64,000 bases of DNA from Roseovarius aestuarii (GTDB lineage Bacteria; Pseudomonadota; Alphaproteobacteria; Rhodobacterales; Rhodobacteraceae), in assembly GCF_019966515.1 (NCBI RefSeq), contig NZ_JAIMIB010000008.1:124001-188000 (forward strand), read 5' to 3'. Below, piece by piece: positions 9,470 through 17,792 of this stretch. Within the stretch, counting starts at the first letter, position 1. Each line of letters starts with the position of its first letter. The position numbers were made by a program, and so were the translations under genes. Under the pieces are notes generated by a model that was given only the letters and a program-made list of their open reading frames with translations, did no database searches and was not told where the DNA came from.

Positions 9470-10210
9470 ATGCGACTCGAGGGGAAAACCGCAATCGTGA
9501 CCGGGGGTGCCAGCGGATTTGGTGCAGGCATTACCCGCAAGTTTCTGACCGAAGGCGCGCAGGTGATGATTGCCGATCTGAACAACGAGGCCGCGGCGGC
9601 GATGGCGGCCGAGCTTGGCTGCGCCGCCTGCATGGTCGATGTCTCTGACGCGGCCAGCGTTGAAGGTATGAAACGGGCTGCGGAACATACGTTTGGTACA
9701 CCTGACATTATCGTCAACAACGCGGGCATCACCCATCTGCCGACGGCGCTTGAAGACGTGACCGAAGCGGATTTCGACCGTGTACTGGCGGTCAACTGCA
9801 AGTCGGTTTTTCTGACCGCGCAGGCCTTTGTGCCGGAAATGAAGGCGCGGGGCAGCGGGGTATTCCTCAACGTGGCGTCGACCGCCGGGGTCAGCCCCCG
9901 GCCAAAGCTGAACTGGTACAACGCCTCCAAGGGCTGGATGATCACCGCAACCAAGGCTATGGCCGTGGAACTGGCGCCCGAAGGCATCCGCGTGAACGCG
10001 CTGAACCCCGTTGCCGGGGAAACGCCGCTCTTGCGCAGTTTCATGGGCGAGGACACGCCCGAAATGCGCGCCAAATTCCTCAGCACGATCCCGCTGGGCC
10101 GGTTTTCAACGCCCGAGGATATGGGAAACGCGGCGGCGTTCCTCTGCAGTGACGAGGCCAGCATGATCACAGGCGCCAGCCTTGAGGTCGATGGCGGGCG
10201 CTGCATCTGA
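9470..10210 (+). CDS. SDR-family oxidoreductase
   Basis: 246 residues from ATG 9470, which gives the standard classical short-chain dehydrogenase length; upstream in-frame codons lie inside the preceding gene. The Rossmann motif TGGASGFG is at residues 11-18, NNAG at 83-86, and the catalytic Ser137, Tyr150 and Lys154 (YNASK) are present. Asp36 at the end of beta-2 (IADLNN) suggests NAD(H) preference. A C-terminal VDGGRCI is typical. The substrate is unknown. The gene is 23 bases downstream of the YcaQ-like gene and may be cotranscribed with it. Confidence 0.92.
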   Translation: MRLEGKTAIVTGGASGFGAGITRKFLTEGAQVMIADLNNEAAAAMAAELGCAACMVDVSDAASVEGMKRAAEHTFGTPDIIVNNAGITHLPTALEDVTEADFDRVLAVNCKSVFLTAQAFVPEMKARGSGVFLNVASTAGVSPRPKLNWYNASKGWMITATKAMAVELAPEGIRVNALNPVAGETPLLRSFMGEDTPEMRAKFLSTIPLGRFSTPEDMGNAAAFLCSDEASMITGASLEVDGGRCI

Positions 10211-10275
10211 CCCCTGTTCATCGGCGCGCGAAAGCTTTATCCGGGGGCAAAGGCAAAGGTAGCGACGAGGCAAAG

Positions 10276-11334
10276 ATGGCGAAAACCGCACTCATCACCG
10301 GCGTGACCGGGCAGGACGGGGCCTATCTGGCTGAATTCCTGCTGGATAAGGGCTATCGCGTGCATGGCATCAAGCGCCGCACGTCGCTGTTCAATACCGC
10401 GCGGATCGACCACCTGTTCGAAGGTGAGCCCGGTAAATCCGGCCAATTTCAGCTGCATCATGGCGATATGACCGACAGCTCGTCACTGACCCATATCCTG
10501 CAAAAAACCCGACCTGACGAGGTGTATAACCTCGCCGCGCAAAGCCATGTCGCCGTCAGCTTTGAAGAGCCTGAATATACCGCCAACTCCGACGCGATGG
10601 GGGCGCTGCGCCTGCTCGAAGCGATCCGGTTTCTGGGCATGGGCGAAACCACGCGGTTCTATCAGGCCTCAACCTCGGAACTTTACGGGCTAGTACAGGA
10701 AACCCCGCAGACCGAGCGGACGCCGTTCTATCCCCGCTCTCCCTACGCGGTAGCCAAGCTTTACGCCTATTGGATCACCGTCAACTACCGCGAGGCGTAC
10801 GGGATGTATGCCTGCAATGGCATTCTCTTTAACCACGAAAGCCCCATTCGTGGCGAAACCTTTGTTACCCGCAAAATCACCCGGGCGCTGGCGCGGATCA
10901 AGCTGGGCATGCAGGATGAACTGCTCCTTGGCAACATGGACGCCAAACGGGACTGGGGCCATGCGCGCGACTATGTCCATATGATGTGGCTGATGCTGCA
11001 GCAGGACACCCCCGAGGATTACGTGATTGCCACCGGCCAGCAATATTCGGTACGTGAATTCGTGTCGCGTGCCGCCGACGCGCTGGAGATGACGTTGACG
11101 TTTGAGGGGGACGGCGTGGACGAGGTGGCGCGTGATGCGACCGGCCGCGTGGTGGTCAAGGTCGATCCGCAGTATTTCCGCCCCGCCGAAGTTGAGACCC
11201 TATTGGGCGATGCCAGCAAAGCACGGCAGCAACTGGGCTGGGAGCCGGAAACAAGTTTTGCGGAACTGGTGCGCGAGATGGTCGATGCGGATCTGGCGGA
11301 AGCAAAGGCGCAGCAACGCGCCGCCGCAACATGA
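10276..11334 (+). CDS. gmd: GDP-mannose 4,6-dehydratase
   Basis: 352 residues. Gmd converts GDP-D-mannose to GDP-4-keto-6-deoxy-D-mannose, the branch point for GDP-fucose, GDP-perosamine and GDP-colitose. The NADP-binding motif [15 protein letters not shown], the STSELYG active-site segment, the YAVAK catalytic pair and [19 protein letters not shown] are all present. A CGAGG ribosome-binding site precedes the ATG. Its stop overlaps the next start by 4 bases (ATGA), opening a tightly coupled three-gene sugar-nucleotide operon with fcl and colD. Confidence 0.96.
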   Translation: MAKTALITGVTGQDGAYLAEFLLDKGYRVHGIKRRTSLFNTARIDHLFEGEPGKSGQFQLHHGDMTDSSSLTHILQKTRPDEVYNLAAQSHVAVSFEEPEYTANSDAMGALRLLEAIRFLGMGETTRFYQASTSELYGLVQETPQTERTPFYPRSPYAVAKLYAYWITVNYREAYGMYACNGILFNHESPIRGETFVTRKITRALARIKLGMQDELLLGNMDAKRDWGHARDYVHMMWLMLQQDTPEDYVIATGQQYSVREFVSRAADALEMTLTFEGDGVDEVARDATGRVVVKVDPQYFRPAEVETLLGDASKARQQLGWEPETSFAELVREMVDADLAEAKAQQRAAAT

Positions 11335-12257
11335 AAATCTTTCTGACCGGCGGGCGCGGCATGGTGGGCCGCGCCATTCAGTACTATCCGAATGCTTCAG
11401 GGCATCAAATCGTGGCCCCGAACAGTGACGACCTGGACCTGACCGACAGGCCCGCCGTCATGGACGCGCTCGCCACTGAGCGACCCGACATGGTGATCCA
11501 CGCTGCGGGGCGTGTGGGCGGCATTCACGCCAATATGGCCGACCCAGAGGCGTTTCTGGTCGAGAATATGGATATGGGGTTCAATATCGTGCGGGCCGCC
11601 AAGGCAGCGGGGGTGATCCGGCTGATCAATCTTGGATCCAGCTGTATGTACCCTCATGACGCGCCCAATCCGCTGCACGAGGACAGCCTGGGCAAGGGCG
11701 AACTTGAACCCACAAACGAAGGGTATGGGCTGGCAAAACTGGCGGTGGCACGCCTGTGCGACTTCATTGGCCGGGGAGGCGATTTCGCCTATAAAACATT
11801 GATTCCCTGCAACCTTTACGGGTTGCACGACAAGTTTGATCCAAAGGTTTCGCATCTGTTGCCGGCGATCATTCGCAAGGTGCACGAGGCGAAACAATCG
11901 GGCGCCGGCACGGTCGAGATCTGGGGCGATGGCACAGCCCGGCGCGAGTTCATGTTCTCGGGCGATCTGGCGGATGGCGTCTGGCATGCGGTGGCGCATT
12001 TTGATGGCCTGCCGGGCTGCATGAATATCGGTTTGGGTCATGATTATTCGATTAACGAATATTACGCCGAGGCCGCGCAGGTGATCGGCTGGCAGGGTGC
12101 ATTCTCCCATGATCTGAACCGACCCACCGGCATGAAACAGAAGCTTTTGGCCGTGGATCGGCAGACGGCATTTGGCTGGTCGCCGAAAACAACGCTGCAG
12201 GATGGTATCGCACAGACTTACGCGCATTTTCTTGAGCTGGAGGGCGAAAACGCATGA
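11331..12257 (+). CDS. fcl: GDP-fucose synthase family epimerase/reductase (Fcl or ColC type)
   Basis: 308 residues, an extended SDR that epimerises C3/C5 and reduces C4 of GDP-4-keto-6-deoxy sugars. Visible features are [10 protein letters not shown] at the N-terminus, [19 protein letters not shown], and the YGLAK catalytic Tyr/Lys. GDP-L-fucose synthase and GDP-L-colitose synthase (ColC) share this fold. Here the IPCNLYG-x-x-DKFDP segment differs from the usual Fcl form (PTNLYGPxDNFH), and the neighbouring ColD homologue favours the ColC role. It is coupled by 4-base overlaps to gmd upstream and colD downstream. The family is certain; the exact product is inferred. Confidence 0.88.
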   Translation: MKIFLTGGRGMVGRAIQYYPNASGHQIVAPNSDDLDLTDRPAVMDALATERPDMVIHAAGRVGGIHANMADPEAFLVENMDMGFNIVRAAKAAGVIRLINLGSSCMYPHDAPNPLHEDSLGKGELEPTNEGYGLAKLAVARLCDFIGRGGDFAYKTLIPCNLYGLHDKFDPKVSHLLPAIIRKVHEAKQSGAGTVEIWGDGTARREFMFSGDLADGVWHAVAHFDGLPGCMNIGLGHDYSINEYYAEAAQVIGWQGAFSHDLNRPTGMKQKLLAVDRQTAFGWSPKTTLQDGIAQTYAHFLELEGENA

Positions 12258-13438
12258 GCGAGCAGGGGTTTCCGCTGGCCACGACAAGTTGGGACGAGAA
12301 GGAATATGCCGCCATCGACCGGGTGGTCAAATCCGGCATGTTCTCGATGGGGCCGGAAGTGGCGCGGTTCGAGGAGCAGTTCGCCGCCGCGATGGGCAGC
12401 AAGTATTGCGTGATGGTCAATTCCGGCTCGTCCGCGAACCTGATCATCGTTGCGGCTCTTCGTTATCACTCCAGACACGGGTTGCCTGAGGGCGCCGAGG
12501 TGATCGTGCCTGCGGTCAGCTGGTCAACCACCTATTATCCGCTGCATCAATATGGGTTGCGCCAGAAATTCGTCGATATCGACCGGAATACGCTGAATTA
12601 TGATCTTGACGCGCTGGCCGAGGCGATCAGCCCAGAGACGCGGGCAATCATGGTGGTGAACCTCCTGGGCAACCCGAATGAGTTCGAGCGGATCGGCAAG
12701 ATCATCGGTGATCGTGATATCCTGCTGATCGAGGACAATTGCGAGTCACTCGGGGCCACGTATCAAGGGCGTCAGGCGGGGACTTTCGGGATTGCGGGCA
12801 GCTACTCTTCGTTCTTTTCTCACCATATCGCGACCATGGAAGGTGGCCTTGTGGTGACCGATGACGAGGAATTGCATCACATCATGCTGTCGGTACGCTC
12901 ACACGGCTGGACCCGGCATCTGCCCAAGTTCAACCACGTGACCGGAGAGAAAAGTGACGATCCGTTCGAGGAGAGCTTCAGGTTCGTGTTGCCCGGTTAT
13001 AACCTGCGCCCGGTTGAGATGAGCGGCGCGATCGGGCAGGAACAGATCGCGAAACTACCGATGATCGTGGAAGAGCGGCGCAAGAACGCCGATAGCTTTC
13101 GCGCGTTGATGCAGGGCTATCCGCAGATCCGTATTCAGCAGGAGATCGGCGAAAGCAGCTGGTTCGGGTTCTCACTGGTGATTCAGCCGGATGCCGGTTT
13201 CGATCGGGCAGCGCTTATTCGGGCATTGGGAGATCACGGTGTAGAGTGCCGCCCTATCGTGACCGGCAATTTTGCCAAGAACGACGTGGTGAAAAATCAC
13301 ATGGATCACGTTATCCACGGGGCGCTGAAGAACGCGGAAGATATTGATAAAAATGGTCTTTTTATCGGTAATCATCACTATCCGCTGAACAAGAAATGGG
13401 GGTTGTTGCGCGCGGCCTTTGACCAGTTGATCGACTAA
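12254..13438 (+). CDS. colD: GDP-4-dehydro-6-deoxy-D-mannose 3-dehydratase (ColD type)
   Basis: 394 residues of the DegT/DnrJ/EryC1/StrS PLP-dependent family. In aminotransferases of this family a Lys binds PLP; here the corresponding segment is SSFFSHHIATMEGG, with His190 in its place. That replacement is the hallmark of ColD, which removes the C3 hydroxyl of GDP-4-keto-6-deoxymannose. Long stretches (VPAVSWSTTYYPLHQYGL, VNLLGNPN, EDNCESLGAT, LPGYN-x-RP-x-EMSG) also fit ColD. It overlaps the upstream epimerase/reductase gene by 4 bases. Together with gmd the set would make GDP-L-colitose, a 3,6-dideoxy sugar of O-antigens. Confidence 0.87.
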   Translation: MSEQGFPLATTSWDEKEYAAIDRVVKSGMFSMGPEVARFEEQFAAAMGSKYCVMVNSGSSANLIIVAALRYHSRHGLPEGAEVIVPAVSWSTTYYPLHQYGLRQKFVDIDRNTLNYDLDALAEAISPETRAIMVVNLLGNPNEFERIGKIIGDRDILLIEDNCESLGATYQGRQAGTFGIAGSYSSFFSHHIATMEGGLVVTDDEELHHIMLSVRSHGWTRHLPKFNHVTGEKSDDPFEESFRFVLPGYNLRPVEMSGAIGQEQIAKLPMIVEERRKNADSFRALMQGYPQIRIQQEIGESSWFGFSLVIQPDAGFDRAALIRALGDHGVECRPIVTGNFAKNDVVKNHMDHVIHGALKNAEDIDKNGLFIGNHHYPLNKKWGLLRAAFDQLID

Positions 13439-13477
13439 GCGTGCTGTTCTCAAAAGGAGTGCGCTGACGAGCACGCT
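13438..13477. repeat. 8-bp inverted repeat at the end of colD
   Basis: AGCGTGCT (13438-13445) and AGCACGCT (13470-13477) form a perfect 8-bp stem with a 24-base loop, beginning at the last base of the colD stop codon. There is no T-run, so it may be an RNA-stabilising stem or weak terminator rather than a classic intrinsic terminator. Confidence 0.4.
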
Positions 13478-13482
13478 CGATA

Positions 13483-13515
13483 TCTCGTCATTCGCGCTTT
13501 GCGCTGCTTCCTCGG
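13483..13515. repeat. 33-bp dispersed element, copy 2
   Basis: This copy begins TCTCGTCA and ends TCCTCGG, like the copy at 3899-3931. The centre is a GCGC-TTT-GCGC mini-hairpin. As with copy 1, it lies between two convergent genes (colD and kdsD), which suggests a role at 3' ends. Confidence 0.5.
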
Positions 13516-13535
13516 ATTGGCGCGTGAGGAGAGCT

Positions 13536-14495
13536 TCAGGCTACCCCGGCGCGGAGGGCGTCGTGGATATGGACAAGGCCGACCAAATGGTGATTTTCGT
13601 CAGTCACAAGCATCGTCGTGCGTTTGTGGGTGTTCATCACGCCGAGAGTTTCAATCAGCAGCGTGTCGGGGGTCGTGACCATCGGTTTTCGCGTGGCGAC
13701 CTCTCCCGCGGTGCGGCTCATGAGCCCCTCCATGTTGCGGCGCAGGTCGCCATCGGTGATCACGCCCGTCAGACGCGCGTTTTCGACCACGGCGGCGACG
13801 CCGAACCCTTTGGCGGTCATTTCGATCAGCGTATCGCTCATCGGGGTGGTTTCATGCACGATGGGCAGATCCTCACCCTTATGCATCACCGCGCTGACCT
13901 TCAGCAGTTGCGCGCCAAGAGTGCCGCCGGGATGGAACGCAAGGAAGTTTTCGCGCTCGAACCCGCGGTGCTTCATCAGCGCCACCGCCAGCGCGTCGCC
14001 CATGGCAATCGTGCAGGTGGTCGAGGTAGTGGGCGCCATGCCGATGCCGCAGGCCTCGGGAGCGTTGGGCAGCGGCAGCAGGAAATCCGCCTGCGTGCCA
14101 AGGGTGCTGGCGGGTTTTTTGGTAATGGCAATCAGCGGAATGGCGTAGCGGCGCGTATGGGCGATGATGTCGGCCAGTTCACGGGTTTCGCCCGAGTTTG
14201 AGATCAGGATCACTGCATCATCGGAGGTGATCATGCCGAGATCGCCGTGGCTGGCTTCGCCCGGGTGAACCGTTTGCGCCGGGGTGCCGGTACTGGCCAT
14301 GGTGGCGGCGATCTTGGCGGCGATATGGCCGGATTTTCCCATGCCGGATACCACCACCCGACCACGCACCTTGAGCAGTGTTTCGATCACCTTGTCGAAA
14401 TTGTCCGGCAGGTTGTCCCGCATCTGCTGCAACGCGTCCCCTTCGATGCTGAGCACATCGTGGGCGATCTGGCTTGGTGTTTTCTGCGCGGTCAT
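13536..14495 (-). CDS. kdsD: Arabinose-5-phosphate isomerase, KpsF/GutQ/KdsD family
   Basis: 319 residues from ATG 14495, preceded by GGAG about 10 bases upstream on the coding strand; longer in-frame starts add non-conserved residues. An N-terminal SIS sugar-isomerase domain (GMGKSGHIAAKIAATMASTG, HPGEASHGDLG, ISNSGETREL) is followed by two CBS domains (about 205-319, including GVITDGDLRR). The enzyme interconverts ribulose-5-phosphate and arabinose-5-phosphate, the first step toward Kdo for lipopolysaccharide or capsule. It lies in a polysaccharide-precursor neighbourhood between colD and ugd, on the opposite strand. Confidence 0.93.
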   Translation of the reverse strand: MTAQKTPSQIAHDVLSIEGDALQQMRDNLPDNFDKVIETLLKVRGRVVVSGMGKSGHIAAKIAATMASTGTPAQTVHPGEASHGDLGMITSDDAVILISNSGETRELADIIAHTRRYAIPLIAITKKPASTLGTQADFLLPLPNAPEACGIGMAPTTSTTCTIAMGDALAVALMKHRGFERENFLAFHPGGTLGAQLLKVSAVMHKGEDLPIVHETTPMSDTLIEMTAKGFGVAAVVENARLTGVITDGDLRRNMEGLMSRTAGEVATRKPMVTTPDTLLIETLGVMNTHKRTTMLVTDENHHLVGLVHIHDALRAGVA

Positions 14496-14666
14496 TTTGT
14501 TGGGGCTCCGGCGGTGATGCGACGCCGCGTGATAGCGCGCGTTCGGGTGCTCGCCAAGCCCCCAACGCGTACCTGCATCGGTTCCATGCCGTGTTGTGCG
14601 TCCTGAATTGACTTGAAAGCAGGGCTGCCGCATAACCCGAAACGGGGCAGTAACGAGGATGAGCAG

Positions 14667-16001
14667 ATGAAAATCGCGGTGATTGGAACCGGATATGTCG
14701 GGCTTGTGTCCGGCGTGTGTTTTTCAGATTTTGGGCATGATGTGGTCTGCGTGGATAAAGATCCTGCAAAGATCGACATGCTGGGGCGGGGCGAGGTTCC
14801 AATTTACGAGCCGGGTCTTGACACGCTGATGGAAAAGAATGTCGAGGCGGACCGTCTGAAATTCACCACCGATCTGGCCAGCGCGGTGGACGGTGCCGAA
14901 GCGATATTTATTGCGGTGGGAACACCCGCCCGGCGTGGTGACGGCCATGCCGATCTGAGCTTCGTGATGGCGGCGGCCGAAGAGATTGCCGGTATCGCCA
15001 AGAATTACGTTGTCATTGTCACTAAATCCACCGTGCCGGTCGGGACCAACCGGCAGGTCAAGCAGGTCGTGAAAAAGGCCAATCCGGATCTGGATTTCGA
15101 CGTGGCCAGCAACCCCGAATTTCTGCGCGAAGGCGCCGCGATCGACGATTTCATGAAGCCCGACCGTGTGGTTGTCGGTGTACAATCCGACCGCGCGGCT
15201 GAGGTCATGGCCGATATCTATCGTCCGCTATATCTGCGCGATTTCCCGATCATTACCACCGATCTGGAAAGCGCCGAGATGATCAAATATGCCGCGAATG
15301 CCTTTCTGGCAACCAAGATCACCTTCATCAACGAAATCGCCGCGCTGTGCGAGCGCACCGGCGCTGATGTGAAGCAGGTGAGCCACGGCGTGGGTCTGGA
15401 CGGGCGCATCGGCAACAAGTTCCTGCATGCCGGGCCGGGCTATGGCGGAAGCTGTTTTCCCAAAGACACCAAGGCGCTGGCGCGGATCGGCCAGGAGTAC
15501 GGTTCGCCGATGCAGATCACCGAAACCGTGATCAGCGTCAACGAAGAAATCAAGCGCCGCATGATCGACAAGCTGCGTGATCTCTGTGACGGATCATTCA
15601 ATGGCAAAGTGATCGGGATCTTGGGCGTGACGTTCAAACCCAATACCGATGATATGCGCGACGCGCCCAGCCTGACGATCGTTCCGGCACTTGTGGGCGG
15701 CGGTGCGAAGGTACGGGTGACCGACCCGCAGGGTCGTCACGAGGGCGAGGCGCTGTTGCCGGGTGTCAGTTGGTTCGACGATCCCTATAAATGCGCCAAT
15801 AATGCCGACCTGCTGGTCATCCTGACCGAATGGAACGAGTTTCGGGCCCTCGACCTTAAGCGGATTGCCCGGAAGATGAACAGCCCGAGGATGGCTGATC
15901 TGCGCAATATCTATGCGCCCAAGGATGCCAAGCGTGCCGGGTTCGATGCCTATGACAGCATCGGACGCGAAGGATTTTTGAAACTTTCGAACGACTCCTG
16001 A
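14667..16001 (+). CDS. ugd: UDP-glucose 6-dehydrogenase
   Basis: 444 residues from ATG 14667 (CGAGGA ribosome-binding site upstream). The enzyme oxidises UDP-glucose twice with NAD+ to UDP-glucuronate for exopolysaccharide, capsule or lipid modification. The N-terminal Rossmann motif GTGYVGLV is at residues 7-14, and the catalytic Cys263 sits in GGSCFPKD. The C-terminal domain has GVTFKPNTDDMRDAPS. It is divergent from kdsD, with the two starts about 170 bases apart, and closes the nucleotide-sugar block. Confidence 0.96.
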   Translation: MKIAVIGTGYVGLVSGVCFSDFGHDVVCVDKDPAKIDMLGRGEVPIYEPGLDTLMEKNVEADRLKFTTDLASAVDGAEAIFIAVGTPARRGDGHADLSFVMAAAEEIAGIAKNYVVIVTKSTVPVGTNRQVKQVVKKANPDLDFDVASNPEFLREGAAIDDFMKPDRVVVGVQSDRAAEVMADIYRPLYLRDFPIITTDLESAEMIKYAANAFLATKITFINEIAALCERTGADVKQVSHGVGLDGRIGNKFLHAGPGYGGSCFPKDTKALARIGQEYGSPMQITETVISVNEEIKRRMIDKLRDLCDGSFNGKVIGILGVTFKPNTDDMRDAPSLTIVPALVGGGAKVRVTDPQGRHEGEALLPGVSWFDDPYKCANNADLLVILTEWNEFRALDLKRIARKMNSPRMADLRNIYAPKDAKRAGFDAYDSIGREGFLKLSNDS

Positions 16002-16180
16002 AATTCGGGTTGAGTAGCCGGACCAGAATACATGCCGAGGCTGGCGTACTAACGGATTTGAGCGCTGCGCCGAACCAAGGGCCTGACCCGGGTTTCGGCT
16101 AAAACCATCCGATATCTGGCGCTGGGGCGACTTTCGACAAAGCAGAAGGGTCGATTTGGCGTTCAAAATAGCGCGACGCT

Positions 16181-16663
16181 TTATGTAGCGTTCTTCGCTT
16201 TGGATGCCGCGATTTGTCTGCAGAGCCGGATGACTGTGTCTGCTTCGGTCTCAGACAGACCAAGACGGTCAAACACCTCTGACGACACGCTGCAGCTTTT
16301 CGTCCAGATACTGCGCCCGGCATCTGTGAGAGATACGATTTTTTGCCGTTCGTCCCCCTCGCGAAATTCGCGCAGCAGCAGCCCTTTTTCTTCCAGACGA
16401 CGCAGCAGGAGCGTCATTGTCGCCTTGGATACTTCCAGCCGTCCGGCGAGGGATGTGATCGACACCGCGTCGTCCTCGGCCAGCGCCATCAGCACAAGAT
16501 ATTGAGAATAGGTGAGGCCCTGAGCCTTCAGAAGCGTCTGGTAGTGCTGCTCAACCGAATGTGATGCGGCGTAAAGCGCAAAACATAACTGATTGTCCAA
16601 GCGGACACTGGGTTTTCCAGCAGATTTTGTTTGTTCTGACAATGGCTTCCGGCTTTCTTTCAT
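16181..16663 (-). CDS. MarR-family regulator, OhrR-like (peroxide-sensing type)
   Basis: 160 residues from ATG 16663, chosen for its AGAGG site 9 bases upstream; starts at 16687 and 16705 fall closer to or inside the operator region. The winged helix spans about residues 60-120 (SITSLAGRLEVSKATMTLLLRRLEEKGLL, then FREGDERQKIVSLT). The N-terminal LDNQLCFALYAAS places a Cys at residue 27, matching the peroxide-sensing Cys of OhrR. OhrR represses peroxide-defence genes until that Cys is oxidised. The divergent neighbour is a catalase-like gene, and the shared gap has palindromes. The peroxide-sensing role is inferred. Confidence 0.85.
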   Translation of the reverse strand: MKESRKPLSEQTKSAGKPSVRLDNQLCFALYAASHSVEQHYQTLLKAQGLTYSQYLVLMALAEDDAVSITSLAGRLEVSKATMTLLLRRLEEKGLLLREFREGDERQKIVSLTDAGRSIWTKSCSVSSEVFDRLGLSETEADTVIRLCRQIAASKAKNAT

Positions 16664-16699
16664 GACGGGGTGCCTCTTCAGTACCATTAAAAATTCCAC

Positions 16700-16746
16700 T
16701 TGCATATAGTAAGTATACTAATTATAAACAAGTTTATATTATGCAA
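16700..16746. promoter_or_regulatory. Nested palindromes between OhrR-like regulator and catalase-like gene
   Basis: An AT-rich divergent promoter region. It holds TATAAAC-AA-GTTTATA (16723-16738, perfect 7-bp arms), AGTATACT inside TAGTA-AGTA-TACTA (16707-16720), and outer arms TTGCATA (16700-16706) and TATGCAA (16740-16746). MarR/OhrR dimers bind such palindromes, so these are the probable operators for autoregulation and control of the catalase-like gene. Confidence 0.65.
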
Positions 16747-16763
16747 AAACAGGAGTACCGACG

Positions 16764-17714
16764 ATGCGCACGATTCTTATGGCGACATGCCTTTCACTTG
16801 CCTCTCTGCCCGCTGCCGGGGGTGAGTTCGATACCGAAGGCGGGTTTGCCGCTTTTGAAAATCTTTTTGGCGTAACCGAAGGAAAGCGACGCAATCACAC
16901 CAAAGGGTTCTGTGTCGAGGGCGAGTTGACACCCGTCGACGAGGCGATCAAAGCCTATTCCACAAGCCCTCTTTTTACCGGTACCTCGGACGTAATAGCG
17001 CGGGTGTCGCACAAGGGCGGTAAGGCCAATCCGGCGGACGACAAATACGGTTTGCTTGGCTTGTCGATGGAAATTAGCACGCATGATGATGATCTTCATG
17101 TGATCGGGATGAATACCGAACATTTCTTCCCGGTCTCGACCAGTGAGGCGTTCATCGAGCTTTTGCGTGCCAAAGCCACTGGCGGGGACGCGGTAAAGGA
17201 ATTCGCCGCCGCTCATCCCGAATTGAAGGCCTACAAGGCCTACCACGGGGCTCTTGATAAGACGCTGCGCCCCTATGAAGGCACGACCTATAACAGCGTA
17301 AATGCGTTTTACCTGGTGAACGAGGCCGGCGAAAAAACGGCGATGCGCTTTTCCTTCCGGCCATCGGGCGACGAGGCGATCGTGGTGGACACGCATCCCG
17401 ATTTCTTCCTGGACAACATGCAGGCAAATATCGCCCAGGGCACGGTTTCATGGGACATGGTGGTGACATTGGCCAATCCGGGCGACCCGGTTGCAGATCC
17501 TTCCGCGCAGTGGACCGGAGATCACACCGAGATCGTCGCTGCCCGATTTACAGCGAATGCCGCAATGTCCGAAGAGGACGGGCAATGCGATGCGATCAAT
17601 TTCGATCCGACCGTGCTCAGCAACGGGTTCGAGCCTTCCGAGGATCCTATGCTGCAGGTTCGCTCCATGATCTATGCTCATGGCGTCGGAAAGCGCCTGT
17701 CTGAAAAGGAATGA
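16764..17714 (+). CDS. Exported catalase-family (SrpA-like) haem peroxidase
   Basis: 316 residues, shorter than a monofunctional catalase and close to the small catalase-like group. A signal peptide (about residues 1-20) sends it to the periplasm. The distal haem His45 lies in RRNHTKGFCVEGEL. The mid-region NSVNAFYLVNEAGEKTAMRFSFRP matches the catalase core, and the proximal haem Tyr is probably in RSMIYAHGVGKR. Catalase or organic peroxidase activity is likely. An AGGAG site precedes the ATG. It is divergent from the OhrR-like regulator, which probably controls it. Confidence 0.87.
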   Translation: MRTILMATCLSLASLPAAGGEFDTEGGFAAFENLFGVTEGKRRNHTKGFCVEGELTPVDEAIKAYSTSPLFTGTSDVIARVSHKGGKANPADDKYGLLGLSMEISTHDDDLHVIGMNTEHFFPVSTSEAFIELLRAKATGGDAVKEFAAAHPELKAYKAYHGALDKTLRPYEGTTYNSVNAFYLVNEAGEKTAMRFSFRPSGDEAIVVDTHPDFFLDNMQANIAQGTVSWDMVVTLANPGDPVADPSAQWTGDHTEIVAARFTANAAMSEEDGQCDAINFDPTVLSNGFEPSEDPMLQVRSMIYAHGVGKRLSEKE

Positions 17715-17745
17715 TCTGCTGACCATCGCTACCGGGCAGGATTAC

Positions 17746-17759
17746 GGCCCCACGGGGCC
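17746..17759. terminator. GC-rich hairpin between convergent genes
   Basis: GGCCCC-AC-GGGGCC forms a 6-bp stem between the 3' ends of the catalase-like gene and nhaA. There is no T-run on either side and the loop is tight, so this is only a possible bidirectional terminator. Confidence 0.3.
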
Positions 17760-17792
17760 CTAGTCACACTTGCCGCGCCTTGTGTCGCAGAA

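Noticed and set aside
11331-13438. GDP-fucose or GDP-perosamine as the end product of the gmd operon
   Set aside because: The third gene has His instead of the PLP Lys needed for perosamine synthase, and a plain fucose pathway would not need a dehydratase; colitose fits better, though fucose is not fully excluded.
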